Position numbers and translations under genes: made by a program | In this document: positions 33,950-42,334 of the stretch, one piece after another | How positions within the stretch are numbered: position 1 is the stretch's first letter | Layout of the letters: the number at the start of each line of letters is the position of its first letter | Source of the DNA: an uncultured Eubacterium sp. | GTDB lineage: Bacteria; Bacillota; Clostridia; Oscillospirales; Acutalibacteraceae | Length of the DNA stretch: 64,000 bases | Direction: 5' to 3' | Assembly: GCA_910584985.1 (NCBI GenBank) | Contig: CAJUDJ010000004.1 | Coordinates: 1 to 64,000 of the forward strand | The notes under the pieces: generated by a model | The model's database searches: none | What the model was told of the DNA's origin: nothing | The model's input: only the letters and a program-made list of their open reading frames with translations

Positions 33950-34762
33950 ATGGCAGGAAATCTATTAAAACTATTCGGCAGGAAAAATAATTCAACAGAA
34001 GAGGAAATCAAACAGCTTGTTGATGAGGATGAAAATGTGGGTGAGCTTGAGGACTCCCAAAGAAAAATGATTAACAACATTTTTGAATTTGATGATCTGA
34101 ACGCAGGGGATATTATGACCCACAGAACAGATATTGAAGCAGTGGAATGCGGCGCATCGCTGGCTGATGTGGCATCGCTGGCGATTAAAGAAGGCTTTTC
34201 AAGAATTCCTGTTTATGATGAGGATCTTGATAGTATTGTGGGCATCATTTATGTTAAGGATTTGCTTAAATTTATCGGCACAAAAATATCTGCGGATGAA
34301 AATCTGAAGGATTATATCAGAACGCCTCTTTTTGTTCCCGAAACGATTGCCTGCGGAAAGCTTTTTGCAAAAATGACGGAAACAAGAATACAGCTTGCCG
34401 TTGTTGTGGATGAATACGGTGGCACGGCAGGCCTTGTTACAATGGAGGATATTCTTGAAAGCATTGTTGGAAATATTCAGGATGAATATGATGATGAAGA
34501 GGAAGAAGTTGAGCAGATTGACGAGCACACCTATACCTTTGACGGTGCAACGGATATTGACGATGTAAGCGAGGTGCTGGAGGTTTCCATTCCCGAGGGC
34601 GATTATGATACCGTTGCGGGCTTTATTATCAATCAGCTTGGCTATCTGCCCACCGGAAAAGAGGAAAATCCTGTGTCAGTGCAGTTTGAGAATATAACAT
34701 TCACGGTTTTAAAAACAGAGGACAGAAGAATAGAACTAATTAAGGCAGAGATAAACGGATGA
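33950..34762 (+). CDS. CBS-CorC/HlyC domain protein without membrane domain
   Basis: A 270-residue soluble protein: two CBS repeats (about 52-170, IMTHRTDIEAV, FSRIPVYDEDLDSIVGIIYV, VVDEYGGTAGLVTMEDILE) and a C-terminal transporter-associated CorC_HlyC domain (about 185-270). The N-terminal DUF21 membrane part of the larger hemolysin-type family is absent, as in E. coli CorC/YbeX. Proposed roles are Mg2+/Co2+ homeostasis; in proteobacteria ybeX also sits with ybeY and ybeZ (phoH). That same grouping is seen here: the ATG of phoH overlaps this stop. The ribosome binding site GGAGG is about 11 nt upstream. Confidence 0.88.
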   Translation: MAGNLLKLFGRKNNSTEEEIKQLVDEDENVGELEDSQRKMINNIFEFDDLNAGDIMTHRTDIEAVECGASLADVASLAIKEGFSRIPVYDEDLDSIVGIIYVKDLLKFIGTKISADENLKDYIRTPLFVPETIACGKLFAKMTETRIQLAVVVDEYGGTAGLVTMEDILESIVGNIQDEYDDEEEEVEQIDEHTYTFDGATDIDDVSEVLEVSIPEGDYDTVAGFIINQLGYLPTGKEENPVSVQFENITFTVLKTEDRRIELIKAEING

Positions 34763-35721
34763 CAGAAGAAACAATCAGCTTTGATGCCATAGAGCAGGCA
34801 GTAAGCCTGTTTGGCTCATTTGATGAAAATGTAAAATTAATAGAAAAAGAATATAATGTTTCGGTTATCAGCCGCGGAAATGATTTAAAAGTGGTTGGCG
34901 AGGCCGAAAATGTTTCAAAGGCTGTAAGAGCACTGAACAGCCTGCTTACGCTTATTAATAAAGGCGAAACGCTTTCCGAACAGAATGTGCGCTATGCCCT
35001 GTCTTTGGTTAATGAGGGAAATGAAGATAAAATTTCTGCCATTTCGGGCGATTCTATTTGTATTTCGGCAAAGGGCAGGCCGATAAAGCCCAAAACGCTT
35101 GGGCAGAAAAAATACTGCGAAGCGATTGGTAATAATACAATTACTTTCGGTATCGGCCCTGCCGGAACGGGAAAAACCTATCTTGCGGTTGCAATGGCGG
35201 TAACGGCTTTCCGAGCCAAAGAGGTAAATAAAATCATTTTAACAAGGCCTGCTGTTGAAGCCGGTGAAAAGCTCGGCTTTCTGCCCGGGGATCTGCAAAG
35301 CAAGGTGGATCCGTATTTAAGGCCGCTTTATGATGCGCTTTTTGATATGCTCGGCGGTGAAAATTTCCAGCGCTATCAGGAACGGGGCGCAATAGAGGTT
35401 GCCCCGCTTGCCTATATGCGCGGCAGAACACTTGACGACAGCTTTATCATTCTTGACGAAGCCCAGAATACAACACCCGAACAGATGAAAATGTTTTTAA
35501 CAAGGCTCGGTTTCAATTCCAAAATGGTAGTAACGGGTGATATAACGCAGATAGACCTGCCTGACGGTAAAAAATCAGGGCTGAAAAGAGTGATTCGGAT
35601 TCTTAAAGATGTTGATGATATTGAAATCTGCAGATTTACGCAGAAAGATGTTGTGCGCCATAAGCTGGTGCAGGATATCATAAAAGCGTATGAAAAATAT
35701 GAGAACGGAGAGAAAAAATGA
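34759..35721 (+). CDS. phoH: PhoH-like ATPase
   Basis: A 320-residue PhoH family protein, an ATPase with RNA-related roles that is usually coupled to YbeY. The N-terminal KH-like region (about 30-95) precedes Walker A GPAGTGKT at residues 133-140 and Walker B FIILDEAQN; TRPAVEAGEKLGFLPGD is the family signature. It starts by an ATGA overlap with the CBS gene and ends with an ATGA overlap with ybeY, so translation is coupled across the three genes. Confidence 0.96.
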   Translation: MTEETISFDAIEQAVSLFGSFDENVKLIEKEYNVSVISRGNDLKVVGEAENVSKAVRALNSLLTLINKGETLSEQNVRYALSLVNEGNEDKISAISGDSICISAKGRPIKPKTLGQKKYCEAIGNNTITFGIGPAGTGKTYLAVAMAVTAFRAKEVNKIILTRPAVEAGEKLGFLPGDLQSKVDPYLRPLYDALFDMLGGENFQRYQERGAIEVAPLAYMRGRTLDDSFIILDEAQNTTPEQMKMFLTRLGFNSKMVVTGDITQIDLPDGKKSGLKRVIRILKDVDDIEICRFTQKDVVRHKLVQDIIKAYEKYENGEKK

Positions 35722-36224
35722 TGAAATCGGTAAAAGTTATAATCTCCAATGATCAGAAAGAGGTTAAGGTGCCTACGGGAATACGGCTTTTAATCCGCCG
35801 CTGTTGTCATGCAGTGCTGGAGCTGGAAGGCTTTGAAGGCTCTGCGGAAGTGTCTGTTCGTTTTGTGAACAATGAACAGATTCACGGGCTGAACCGTACA
35901 TACCGCAATATAGACAAGGAAACAGATGTGCTTTCTTTTCCTCTTGGAGAAAACGGCGAATATGATATAAATCTGGATACAGGCGCCAAGATGCTCGGCG
36001 ATATCGTGATATCCATGGAAAAAGCGGTTGAACAGGCTAAGCTTTACAATCATCCGCTTCAGCGTGAAATCGGCTTTCTGACGGTGCATTCCATGCTTCA
36101 TCTGCTTGGCTATGATCATGAATCAGGTGGTATGGAAGAGGTAAGAATGCGTGAAAAGGAAGAAACCGTGCTTACACGCATTGGCTGGAAAAGGGATAAC
36201 AGCTATTATATGGGAGATGAATGA
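35718..36224 (+). CDS. ybeY: Endoribonuclease YbeY, rRNA maturation factor
   Basis: A 168-residue zinc endoribonuclease involved in 16S rRNA 3' maturation and ribosome quality control. The zinc motif HSMLHLLGYDHE is at about residues 130-141, and DVLSFPLGENGEYD fits the family. Slightly long at the N-terminus; ATG 35718 or 35721 are both possible. Coupled to phoH upstream and era downstream by overlapping stops and starts. Confidence 0.96.
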   Translation: MMKSVKVIISNDQKEVKVPTGIRLLIRRCCHAVLELEGFEGSAEVSVRFVNNEQIHGLNRTYRNIDKETDVLSFPLGENGEYDINLDTGAKMLGDIVISMEKAVEQAKLYNHPLQREIGFLTVHSMLHLLGYDHESGGMEEVRMREKEETVLTRIGWKRDNSYYMGDE

Positions 36225-37111
36225 TGACAAAAACGGCTTTTATTGCCATTGTGGGCAAACCGAATGTGGGTAAATCATCGCTTTTAAACCGGATGCTCGG
36301 TGCAAAGGTGGCTATTGTTTCATCCAAACCGCAGACAACACGGACAAAAATTATGGGTGTGCTGACACTTGGCGAAACGCAGCTGGTGTTTACGGATACA
36401 CCCGGTTTTCATAAACCGCACAACAAGCTCGGAGAATATATGAATCATGCCGTGGGCGACAGCATAGGCGGCACGGATGCAGTTGTTTTTGTTGTTGAAC
36501 CGAGCGGTGAGCTGAATGAAAAGGAACTGGAGCTGATTCAAAAGTTTTCTCAGGAACGGCTTCCCGTTATTCTTGCCATCAACAAAATTGATATGGTTAA
36601 GGATAAAAAGGATTTGCTTTCGAGAATTCTTTATCTTACAAAGCTGTTTGATTTTACTGCTGTTGTGCCTGTTTCGGCTTCAGAGGGTGATGGTGTTGAT
36701 GAACTGATTGAGGAAATGCAGGCACTTTGTGTTGAAAGCCCTCATTTTTTCCCGGATGACACACTTACCGATCAGCCTGAAAGGGTGCTGGCGGCAGAAA
36801 TGATCCGTGAAAAAATTTTGCGCCTGATGGATAAAGAAATTCCCCACGGAATTGCCGTTTCGATTGAAAAAATGCGTGAGCGCAGGGATAAGGAAATTCT
36901 TGATATTGAGGCAACTATCTATTGTGAAAGAGATACGCATAAGGGGATGCTTATTGGAAAAAACGGTGCTATGCTGAAAAAGATATCCACCTTTGCAAGG
37001 CAGGATCTTGAAGCTTTTTTTGATATCAAGGTTAATTTGCACACATGGGTGAAAGTGAAAGAAAACTGGAGAAATAAGGAAGGCTTAATCCATAATTTCG
37101 GATTGGATTAA
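36221..37111 (+). CDS. era: GTPase Era
   Basis: A 296-residue GTPase that binds 16S rRNA during 30S assembly. G1 GKPNVGKS at residues 12-19, switch region SSKPQTTRTKI, G3 DTPGFHKP and G4 NKID are visible; the C-terminal KH domain has KGMLIGKNGAMLKKI. ATG 36221 overlaps the ybeY stop; ATG 36224 is a possible alternative. Gene order ybeY-era-yqzL-recO matches Bacillus, minus dgkA and cdd. Confidence 0.98.
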   Translation: MMTKTAFIAIVGKPNVGKSSLLNRMLGAKVAIVSSKPQTTRTKIMGVLTLGETQLVFTDTPGFHKPHNKLGEYMNHAVGDSIGGTDAVVFVVEPSGELNEKELELIQKFSQERLPVILAINKIDMVKDKKDLLSRILYLTKLFDFTAVVPVSASEGDGVDELIEEMQALCVESPHFFPDDTLTDQPERVLAAEMIREKILRLMDKEIPHGIAVSIEKMRERRDKEILDIEATIYCERDTHKGMLIGKNGAMLKKISTFARQDLEAFFDIKVNLHTWVKVKENWRNKEGLIHNFGLD

Positions 37112-37129
37112 AATGGCACAAATTATATA

Positions 37130-37173
37130 CACCGCCATAGGATAAACTAAAATATACACTTTGAACGGCGGTG
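37130..37173 (+). promoter_or_regulatory. Inverted repeat that could hide the yqzL ribosome binding site
   Basis: CACCGCC (37130-37136) is complementary to GGCGGTG (37167-37173), and the second arm lies 5 nt before the yqzL start where the Shine-Dalgarno should be. Pairing would limit yqzL translation. Confidence 0.45.
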
Positions 37174-37178
37174 GCTAT

Positions 37179-37331
37179 ATGCTTGATGAAAACTGGGTGC
37201 ATTTCACCCAAACGGGAAATATATTTGATTATCTGAAATATAAACAGAACGAACAGGGATTTAAAGCGGAAAATGATACGGAGAACAACAAAGGGCTTAG
37301 TTATAAAAGAACAGACAATTGGGGAGAGTGA
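37179..37331 (+). CDS. yqzL: YqzL-like small protein
   Basis: A 50-residue protein beginning MLDENWVHFTQTGNIFDYLK, matching the short YqzL family (M-L-D-x-x-W-x-x-F-x-x-T-G-x-I-x-x-Y-L) that lies between era and recO in Bacillus. Position and sequence agree. The C-terminal about 25 residues are longer than usual and overlap the start of recO by 59 bp in another frame. Function unknown. The Shine-Dalgarno (GGCGGTGG) is part of an inverted repeat. Confidence 0.82.
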   Translation: MLDENWVHFTQTGNIFDYLKYKQNEQGFKAENDTENNKGLSYKRTDNWGE

Positions 37332-38013
37332 CCGTTTAGTTACTCTCCTTACTGCTGATTTCGGTTTGGTTAAAGCTTTTGTGCGCAGGGCAAAGCAGCT
37401 GAAAAGCAGGCTGAATTCCGCCACAACCCTTTTTTCCTACTGTGATTTCAGCCTTTACAGATCAAAGGATGCTTTTGTGGTGGACGATGCCGTGCCGATT
37501 GAGGTGTTTTTCGGTTTAAGGCAGGATATAGACAGGCTTACGCTTGCCCAGTATTTTGTCCAGCTGGCTTATGAAATGAGTGCAGAGGAGGAACCCGAAG
37601 CGGAGCTTCTGCGCCTTACGCTCAATTCGCTTCACCTGCTTTGCAGAGGCGGAAAAGCGCTGAACCAGATAAAGTCTGTTTTTGAATTTCGGGCAATGTG
37701 TCTTGGCGGCTATATGCCGTCTGTGCTTGCCTGCGACAGCTGCGGTACATATGAAACGAAAACAATGTATTTCGACATCTTGGAGGGGAAAATATACTGT
37801 GAAAGCTGCCCGAAGGCAGGTGCTGTTCCCCTGCCTAAAAATGTTATAACGGCTGTAAGGTTTATCTGTCTTACTGAGCCCTCCAGAATTTTCAGCTTTT
37901 CGTTAAGTGATGAAAATATGAAGCTGCTGGCGGATATTTCGGAAAAATATACATTATCACGCATTCAGCGCAAGCTGTCTGCACTTGAATTTTATAAAGG
38001 ATTACAGGGATGA
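37273..38013 (+). CDS. recO: DNA repair protein RecO
   Basis: A 246-residue recombination mediator that helps load RecA with RecR. The N-terminal OB fold starts RTTKGLVIKEQTIGESDRLV; the zinc-binding cluster is CDSCGTYE followed by YCESC around residues 157-181. ATG 37273 lies inside yqzL, so recO translation is probably coupled to it; no strong SD is seen. The end overlaps mutS2 by ATGA. Confidence 0.95.
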   Translation: MIRRTTKGLVIKEQTIGESDRLVTLLTADFGLVKAFVRRAKQLKSRLNSATTLFSYCDFSLYRSKDAFVVDDAVPIEVFFGLRQDIDRLTLAQYFVQLAYEMSAEEEPEAELLRLTLNSLHLLCRGGKALNQIKSVFEFRAMCLGGYMPSVLACDSCGTYETKTMYFDILEGKIYCESCPKAGAVPLPKNVITAVRFICLTEPSRIFSFSLSDENMKLLADISEKYTLSRIQRKLSALEFYKGLQG

Positions 38014-40382
38014 AAAAACACTATAAATCACTTGAACTGAACAGTGTTCTTGAAATGCTTGCAAACGAGGCCACCTGTGCGGATGCCCGTGAACTGGCAC
38101 TTGGTCTTATGCCAACTGACGACATAAACGAGGTAGAAATGCTTCTGTCGCAGACGGAGGATGCTTTTTCACTGCTGGCACGCTTCGGTGCGCCTTCTTT
38201 TTCGGGATTATGCAATGTGAATAATCCGCTTCAGCGGGCGGCGGCAGGCGGCGCTCTGAATACGGCAGAGCTTCTCAGAATCGGAGAAACACTGCGTGCG
38301 CTGCGTGCGCTTTATGAATGGTATGGGCATTGTTCGGGTGTCAAAACAAATCTGGATTTCTTTTTTGAAGGAATTACAGTAAATAAATATCTGGAAACAA
38401 AAATTTTTACCGTTATTATCGGCGAGGATGAGATTTCGGACAAGGCTTCGGAGGAACTTTATGAAATCCGAAGAAAAATACGCTCAAAATCCAATTCGGT
38501 GCGTGAAAAATTGGATTCCATTATTCACAGTGCACATTATCTGAAATTTCTTCAGGAGCCGATTGTTACTCAGCGCAACGGCAGATATGTTGTGCCTGTA
38601 AAGGCAGAATGCAGAAGCAATGTGCAGGGGCTGGTGCATGATTCGTCAGCATCGGGTGCAACTGTTTTTATTGAACCCGTTTCTGTTGTTGAAGCAAATA
38701 ATGATATTAAGATGCTTGAGGGCAGGGAACGGGAAGAAATTCAGCGTATTCTTTTTGAATTGTCTGCCGAAGCAGGCTCCTTCGCAGAAAGCATTAAGCA
38801 TTCTTACAGCAGTGCAGTTATGTTGAATCTGATTTTTGCAAAGGCACATCTTGCCTATAAAATGAAAGCAACGAAGCCTATTCTGAATGATGACGGAATT
38901 ATAGAGCTGAAAAAAGCACGCCATCCGCTGCTTAACCCTAAAACCGTAGTGCCCACAAATATTTATCTTGGTGAAAAGTTTGATACCCTTGTTATTACGG
39001 GCCCGAACACAGGCGGAAAAACCGTTTCCATTAAGACAATAGGACTGCTGACGCTTATGACGATGTGCGGCATGCTGATTCCTGCTGCGGACCGTTCACG
39101 CATTTCTGTATTCAAGAATGTGCTTGTTGATGTTGGAGATGAGCAGAGCATTCAGCAGAATCTTTCAACCTTTTCTTCACATATGGTAAATATAATTTCC
39201 ATTATGCAGCAGGCGGACAGTCATTCGCTTGTGCTTATTGATGAGCTTGGTGCAGGCACAGACCCTGTTGAAGGTGCTGCGCTTGCGGTTGCCATTATTG
39301 AAAATCTGCGCACAAAGGGTGCAGTAATTGCGGCAACCACGCATTATGCAGAGCTGAAATCCTATGCCCTTGAAACAGACGGTGTTGTGAACGGCTGCTG
39401 TGAATTTGATGTGGAAACCCTCAGGCCTACATACAGGCTTTTAATCGGTGTTCCCGGCCGGTCAAACGCCTTTGCCATATCAGAGCATCTTGGTATGGAA
39501 AAGGCTGTTGTGGATGCGGCAAGGGGAATTGTCGGCTCTGATAACCGTTCTTTTGAGGCTGTGCTTCAAAAGCTTGAAGATACCAGAATGGAACTGGAGC
39601 AGGAAAAGGAAAAAGCACAGAAAGCAACAGAAGCGGCAGATAGAATGAAAGCAAAGGCGCAGTCTGAAAAAGATAAAATTGAACAGCTTAAAGCAAATGA
39701 AATGGAAAAGGTTAAGCGTGAAGCCGAAAAGATAATCAATGCGGCAAAGCGGCAGAGCTCGGATTTTCTGCTTCAGCTTGAAAGGCTTAAAAAGGAAGCT
39801 TCCTCCTCAAATGCAACTGAAATCGCAAGAAAAACAAGGCGTGAAATCAAGAACCGCCTTGGTGAAATGGAAGATATTGTGAATCCCCGTGAAATTGCGG
39901 ATAACTGGGATGAGGATTATAAGCTGCCGAGAGCAGTGGTTAAGGGCGACAGCGTGATTATCAGAGGTATAGGAGAAGGCGAGGTACTGGAGGTTGGAAA
40001 GAACAGAATTCTGGTGCAGTCCGGTATACTGAAAACACGCGTTAAAATGGCTGATTTAATGCTTACGGAAAAAAAGAAGAAAGCCCCGGTGAAACACACG
40101 GCGAATCTTTACAGAACAACCTCAAGAGCAGATGCGGATGTGAAAACCGAGATTGATTTAAGAGGTCAGCTTGCCGATGAGGCAGTGGGAAATCTGAATT
40201 TGTTTATTGATAAATGTGTGCTGAATAATATTTCTGAAATCAGAATTATTCACGGTAAAGGCACAGGTGCACTCAGAAGCGCTGTGCAGGAAGAGCTGAA
40301 ATCACACCCCAATATTAAGGAATTCCGCCTTGGAGTTTACGGAGAAGGTGAAAACGGAGTTACTATTGCTTTGCTGAAATAG
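38010..40382 (+). CDS. mutS2: Endonuclease MutS2
   Basis: A 790-residue MutS2/RqcU. The MutS-type ATPase has Walker A GPNTGGKT (residues 331-338), Walker B VLIDELGAGTDP, then a coiled coil (about 515-630, Lys/Glu/Ala-rich), a KOW-like segment (VIIRGIGEGEVLEVG) and the C-terminal Smr nuclease domain (IDLRGQLADEAV, RIIHGKGTGALR). MutS2 acts in suppression of recombination and, in Bacillus, in rescue of collided ribosomes. Ends with TAG, which shows that TAG is a stop codon in this genome. Confidence 0.97.
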   Translation: MKKHYKSLELNSVLEMLANEATCADARELALGLMPTDDINEVEMLLSQTEDAFSLLARFGAPSFSGLCNVNNPLQRAAAGGALNTAELLRIGETLRALRALYEWYGHCSGVKTNLDFFFEGITVNKYLETKIFTVIIGEDEISDKASEELYEIRRKIRSKSNSVREKLDSIIHSAHYLKFLQEPIVTQRNGRYVVPVKAECRSNVQGLVHDSSASGATVFIEPVSVVEANNDIKMLEGREREEIQRILFELSAEAGSFAESIKHSYSSAVMLNLIFAKAHLAYKMKATKPILNDDGIIELKKARHPLLNPKTVVPTNIYLGEKFDTLVITGPNTGGKTVSIKTIGLLTLMTMCGMLIPAADRSRISVFKNVLVDVGDEQSIQQNLSTFSSHMVNIISIMQQADSHSLVLIDELGAGTDPVEGAALAVAIIENLRTKGAVIAATTHYAELKSYALETDGVVNGCCEFDVETLRPTYRLLIGVPGRSNAFAISEHLGMEKAVVDAARGIVGSDNRSFEAVLQKLEDTRMELEQEKEKAQKATEAADRMKAKAQSEKDKIEQLKANEMEKVKREAEKIINAAKRQSSDFLLQLERLKKEASSSNATEIARKTRREIKNRLGEMEDIVNPREIADNWDEDYKLPRAVVKGDSVIIRGIGEGEVLEVGKNRILVQSGILKTRVKMADLMLTEKKKKAPVKHTANLYRTTSRADADVKTEIDLRGQLADEAVGNLNLFIDKCVLNNISEIRIIHGKGTGALRSAVQEELKSHPNIKEFRLGVYGEGENGVTIALLK

Positions 40383-40398
40383 TATAACGGTTTAAATT

Positions 40399-41769
40399 AT
40401 GGAAGATATACAGAAAAATGATTTGTTTGAAAGCACACCTGTAAAAAAAGCTGTTGTGAAACTGGCTGTTCCGACTGTTTTGAGTTCTCTTGTGATGGTT
40501 ATCTATAACCTGGCAGACACTTATTTTGTGGGTATGCTGAATAATTCAATAGAAAATGCGGCTGTAACACTTGCAGCACCGCTGCTGCTTGCCTTTAATG
40601 CAGTAAACAATCTTTTCGGTGTCGGCAGTTCAAGCATGATGAGCAGGGCGCTTGGAAAAAAGGATTATGAAACGGTGTACCGAAGCTCTGTATTCGGTTT
40701 TTACTGCTCTGTTTTCAGCGGAATTTTATTTTCGGCTGTTTACACATTGCTAAGCAGCAGATTTCTTGCAATGCTTGGGGCAAACAGTGAAACTGCTGCG
40801 GCAACGGCGGAATATCTGAAATGGACGGTAAGCTTCGGTGCTGTGCCGGCAATTTTAAATGTTGTGCTTGCATATCTTGTGCGCTCAGAGGGTGCATCGC
40901 TTCACGCAAGCCTCGGCACGATGAGCGGTTGTATTCTGAATATGCTGCTTGATCCGATTTTTGTGCTTCCGTGGGGACTTGATATGGGTGCAGCAGGAGC
41001 AGGCTGTGCCACCTTTATTTCAAACTGTGCTGCCTGCATATATTTCTTTGTGCTTCTTTTTGTGAAAAGAAAAAGCACCTGTGTATGCATCAATCCTAAA
41101 AAATTCTCATTCAGAAAGCCTATTGTTTTTGGTGTATTTGCAGTCGGCATTCCTGCCGCTGTTCAGAATCTGCTGAATGTTACGGGTATGACGGTGCTGA
41201 ATAACTTTACTTCTTCATTCGGCGCAGAGGCTGTTGCCGCTATGGGCATTGCCCAGAAAATCAATATGGTGCCCATGCAGATTGCGCTTGGAAGCTCACA
41301 GGGTGTTATGCCGCTTATCGGCTATAATTATGCAAGCGGAAATACGGACCGAATAAAAAAATCCCTCTCTTTTCTCAGCACATATGCGCTCGGCTTTCTT
41401 GCAGTTATAACGGTGGGGTTTTATTTCGGATCAGCACCGCTGATTTCCATATTTATGAAAAACGAAGCCATTGTGGCATACGGTTCGCAGTTTTTGAAGG
41501 GTATGTGCCTTTCCCTGCCGTTTTTATGCATGGATTTTATAGCAGTAGGCGTATTTCAGGCATGCGGAATGGGCGGCAAATCGCTTGTTTTTGCTGTTTT
41601 AAGAAAGATACTGCTTGAAATACCGTTTATTCTTCTGCTGAATTATCTGTTTCCGCTTTACGGGCTTGCGTATGCCCAAACAGCAGCTGAAATTATTCTT
41701 GCGGCGGCTGCAATTTTCGTGCTTATTAAAATATTTAAAAAACTGAACGGTGAAAACAGGAAGAAATGA
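40399..41769 (+). CDS. MATE family efflux transporter
   Basis: A 456-residue pump with about 12 helices. NorM/DinF-like features are KLAVPTVLSSLVMVIYNLAD, the GVGSSSMMSRALGKKDYE loop, SEGASLHASLGTMSG and, in the second half, MAMGIAQKINMVPMQIALGS type sequence with GVMPLIGYNYASGN. It follows mutS2 by 16 bp, so it is co-transcribed with the repair genes. Substrate unknown; it differs clearly from the other MATE gene at 18884-20191. Confidence 0.93.
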   Translation: MEDIQKNDLFESTPVKKAVVKLAVPTVLSSLVMVIYNLADTYFVGMLNNSIENAAVTLAAPLLLAFNAVNNLFGVGSSSMMSRALGKKDYETVYRSSVFGFYCSVFSGILFSAVYTLLSSRFLAMLGANSETAAATAEYLKWTVSFGAVPAILNVVLAYLVRSEGASLHASLGTMSGCILNMLLDPIFVLPWGLDMGAAGAGCATFISNCAACIYFFVLLFVKRKSTCVCINPKKFSFRKPIVFGVFAVGIPAAVQNLLNVTGMTVLNNFTSSFGAEAVAAMGIAQKINMVPMQIALGSSQGVMPLIGYNYASGNTDRIKKSLSFLSTYALGFLAVITVGFYFGSAPLISIFMKNEAIVAYGSQFLKGMCLSLPFLCMDFIAVGVFQACGMGGKSLVFAVLRKILLEIPFILLLNYLFPLYGLAYAQTAAEIILAAAAIFVLIKIFKKLNGENRKK

Positions 41770-41862
41770 GTATGCATTTTGTATTGTCTTGCATGATATT
41801 GTCAACATTTTGTGTCAATACTTTTTATGAAAATTTTATTTGAAAAATTATTGCTTTTATGC

Positions 41863-41891
41863 TTGACTTATGTTTTCCGCTTATGTATAAT
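41863..41891 (+). promoter_or_regulatory. Promoter of ylxM-ffh
   Basis: TTGACT (41863-41868), 17-nt spacer, TATAAT (41886-41891). Confidence 0.8.
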
Positions 41892-41900
41892 ATCAGTTGC

Positions 41901-41921
41901 TGTAAAGACTTAAGCTTTACA
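41901..41921 (+). repeat. TGTAAAG inverted repeat in the ylxM leader
   Basis: TGTAAAG (41901-41907) and CTTTACA (41915-41921), starting close to the expected transcription start. The same arms recur at 49799-49840. Confidence 0.5.
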
Positions 41922-41946
41922 CATTATGCTGCAGAGGGGGATAATA

Positions 41947-42312
41947 GTGGCAAAGAATTTGGAAATATCATTTCTGCTTGATTTCTATGGTGAAATGTTG
42001 ACAAAAAAACAGCACGATTTTCTCATCTATTATTATGATGAAGATTTGTCCCTTTCAGAAATTGCAGAAAACGAGGGGATAACCCGTCAGGGTGTTCGTG
42101 ATGCAATTAAAAGAGCAGAAAACCAGCTTTTTGATATGGAAAACCGCCTTGGTCTTGCAAAGCGTTTTAATGAAGTTAAACAGGGCCTTGCCGAAATCAG
42201 GGAATGTGCGGATGCAATTAATGATTATAATTTAAATCATACGCTTTCAAAAGAAATATCATATAATGCTGCAAAGATAAAAACACTCGCCGATATGCTC
42301 GGTGAACAATAA
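41947..42312 (+). CDS. ylxM: YlxM/p13-like SRP-associated HTH protein
   Basis: A 121-residue UPF0122 protein with a sigma-70 region 4-like helix-turn-helix (LTKKQHDFLIYYYDEDLSLS, EIAENEGITRQGVRDAIKRA). It is encoded before ffh in most Firmicutes and modulates signal recognition particle GTPase activity. The start is GTG 41947, 6 nt after AGAGGGGG; the ATG at 41926 lies before that site. The gene is followed after 22 bp by ffh. Confidence 0.93.
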   Translation: MAKNLEISFLLDFYGEMLTKKQHDFLIYYYDEDLSLSEIAENEGITRQGVRDAIKRAENQLFDMENRLGLAKRFNEVKQGLAEIRECADAINDYNLNHTLSKEISYNAAKIKTLADMLGEQ

Positions 42313-42334
42313 TATACAAAGGGGTTGATTGCTT

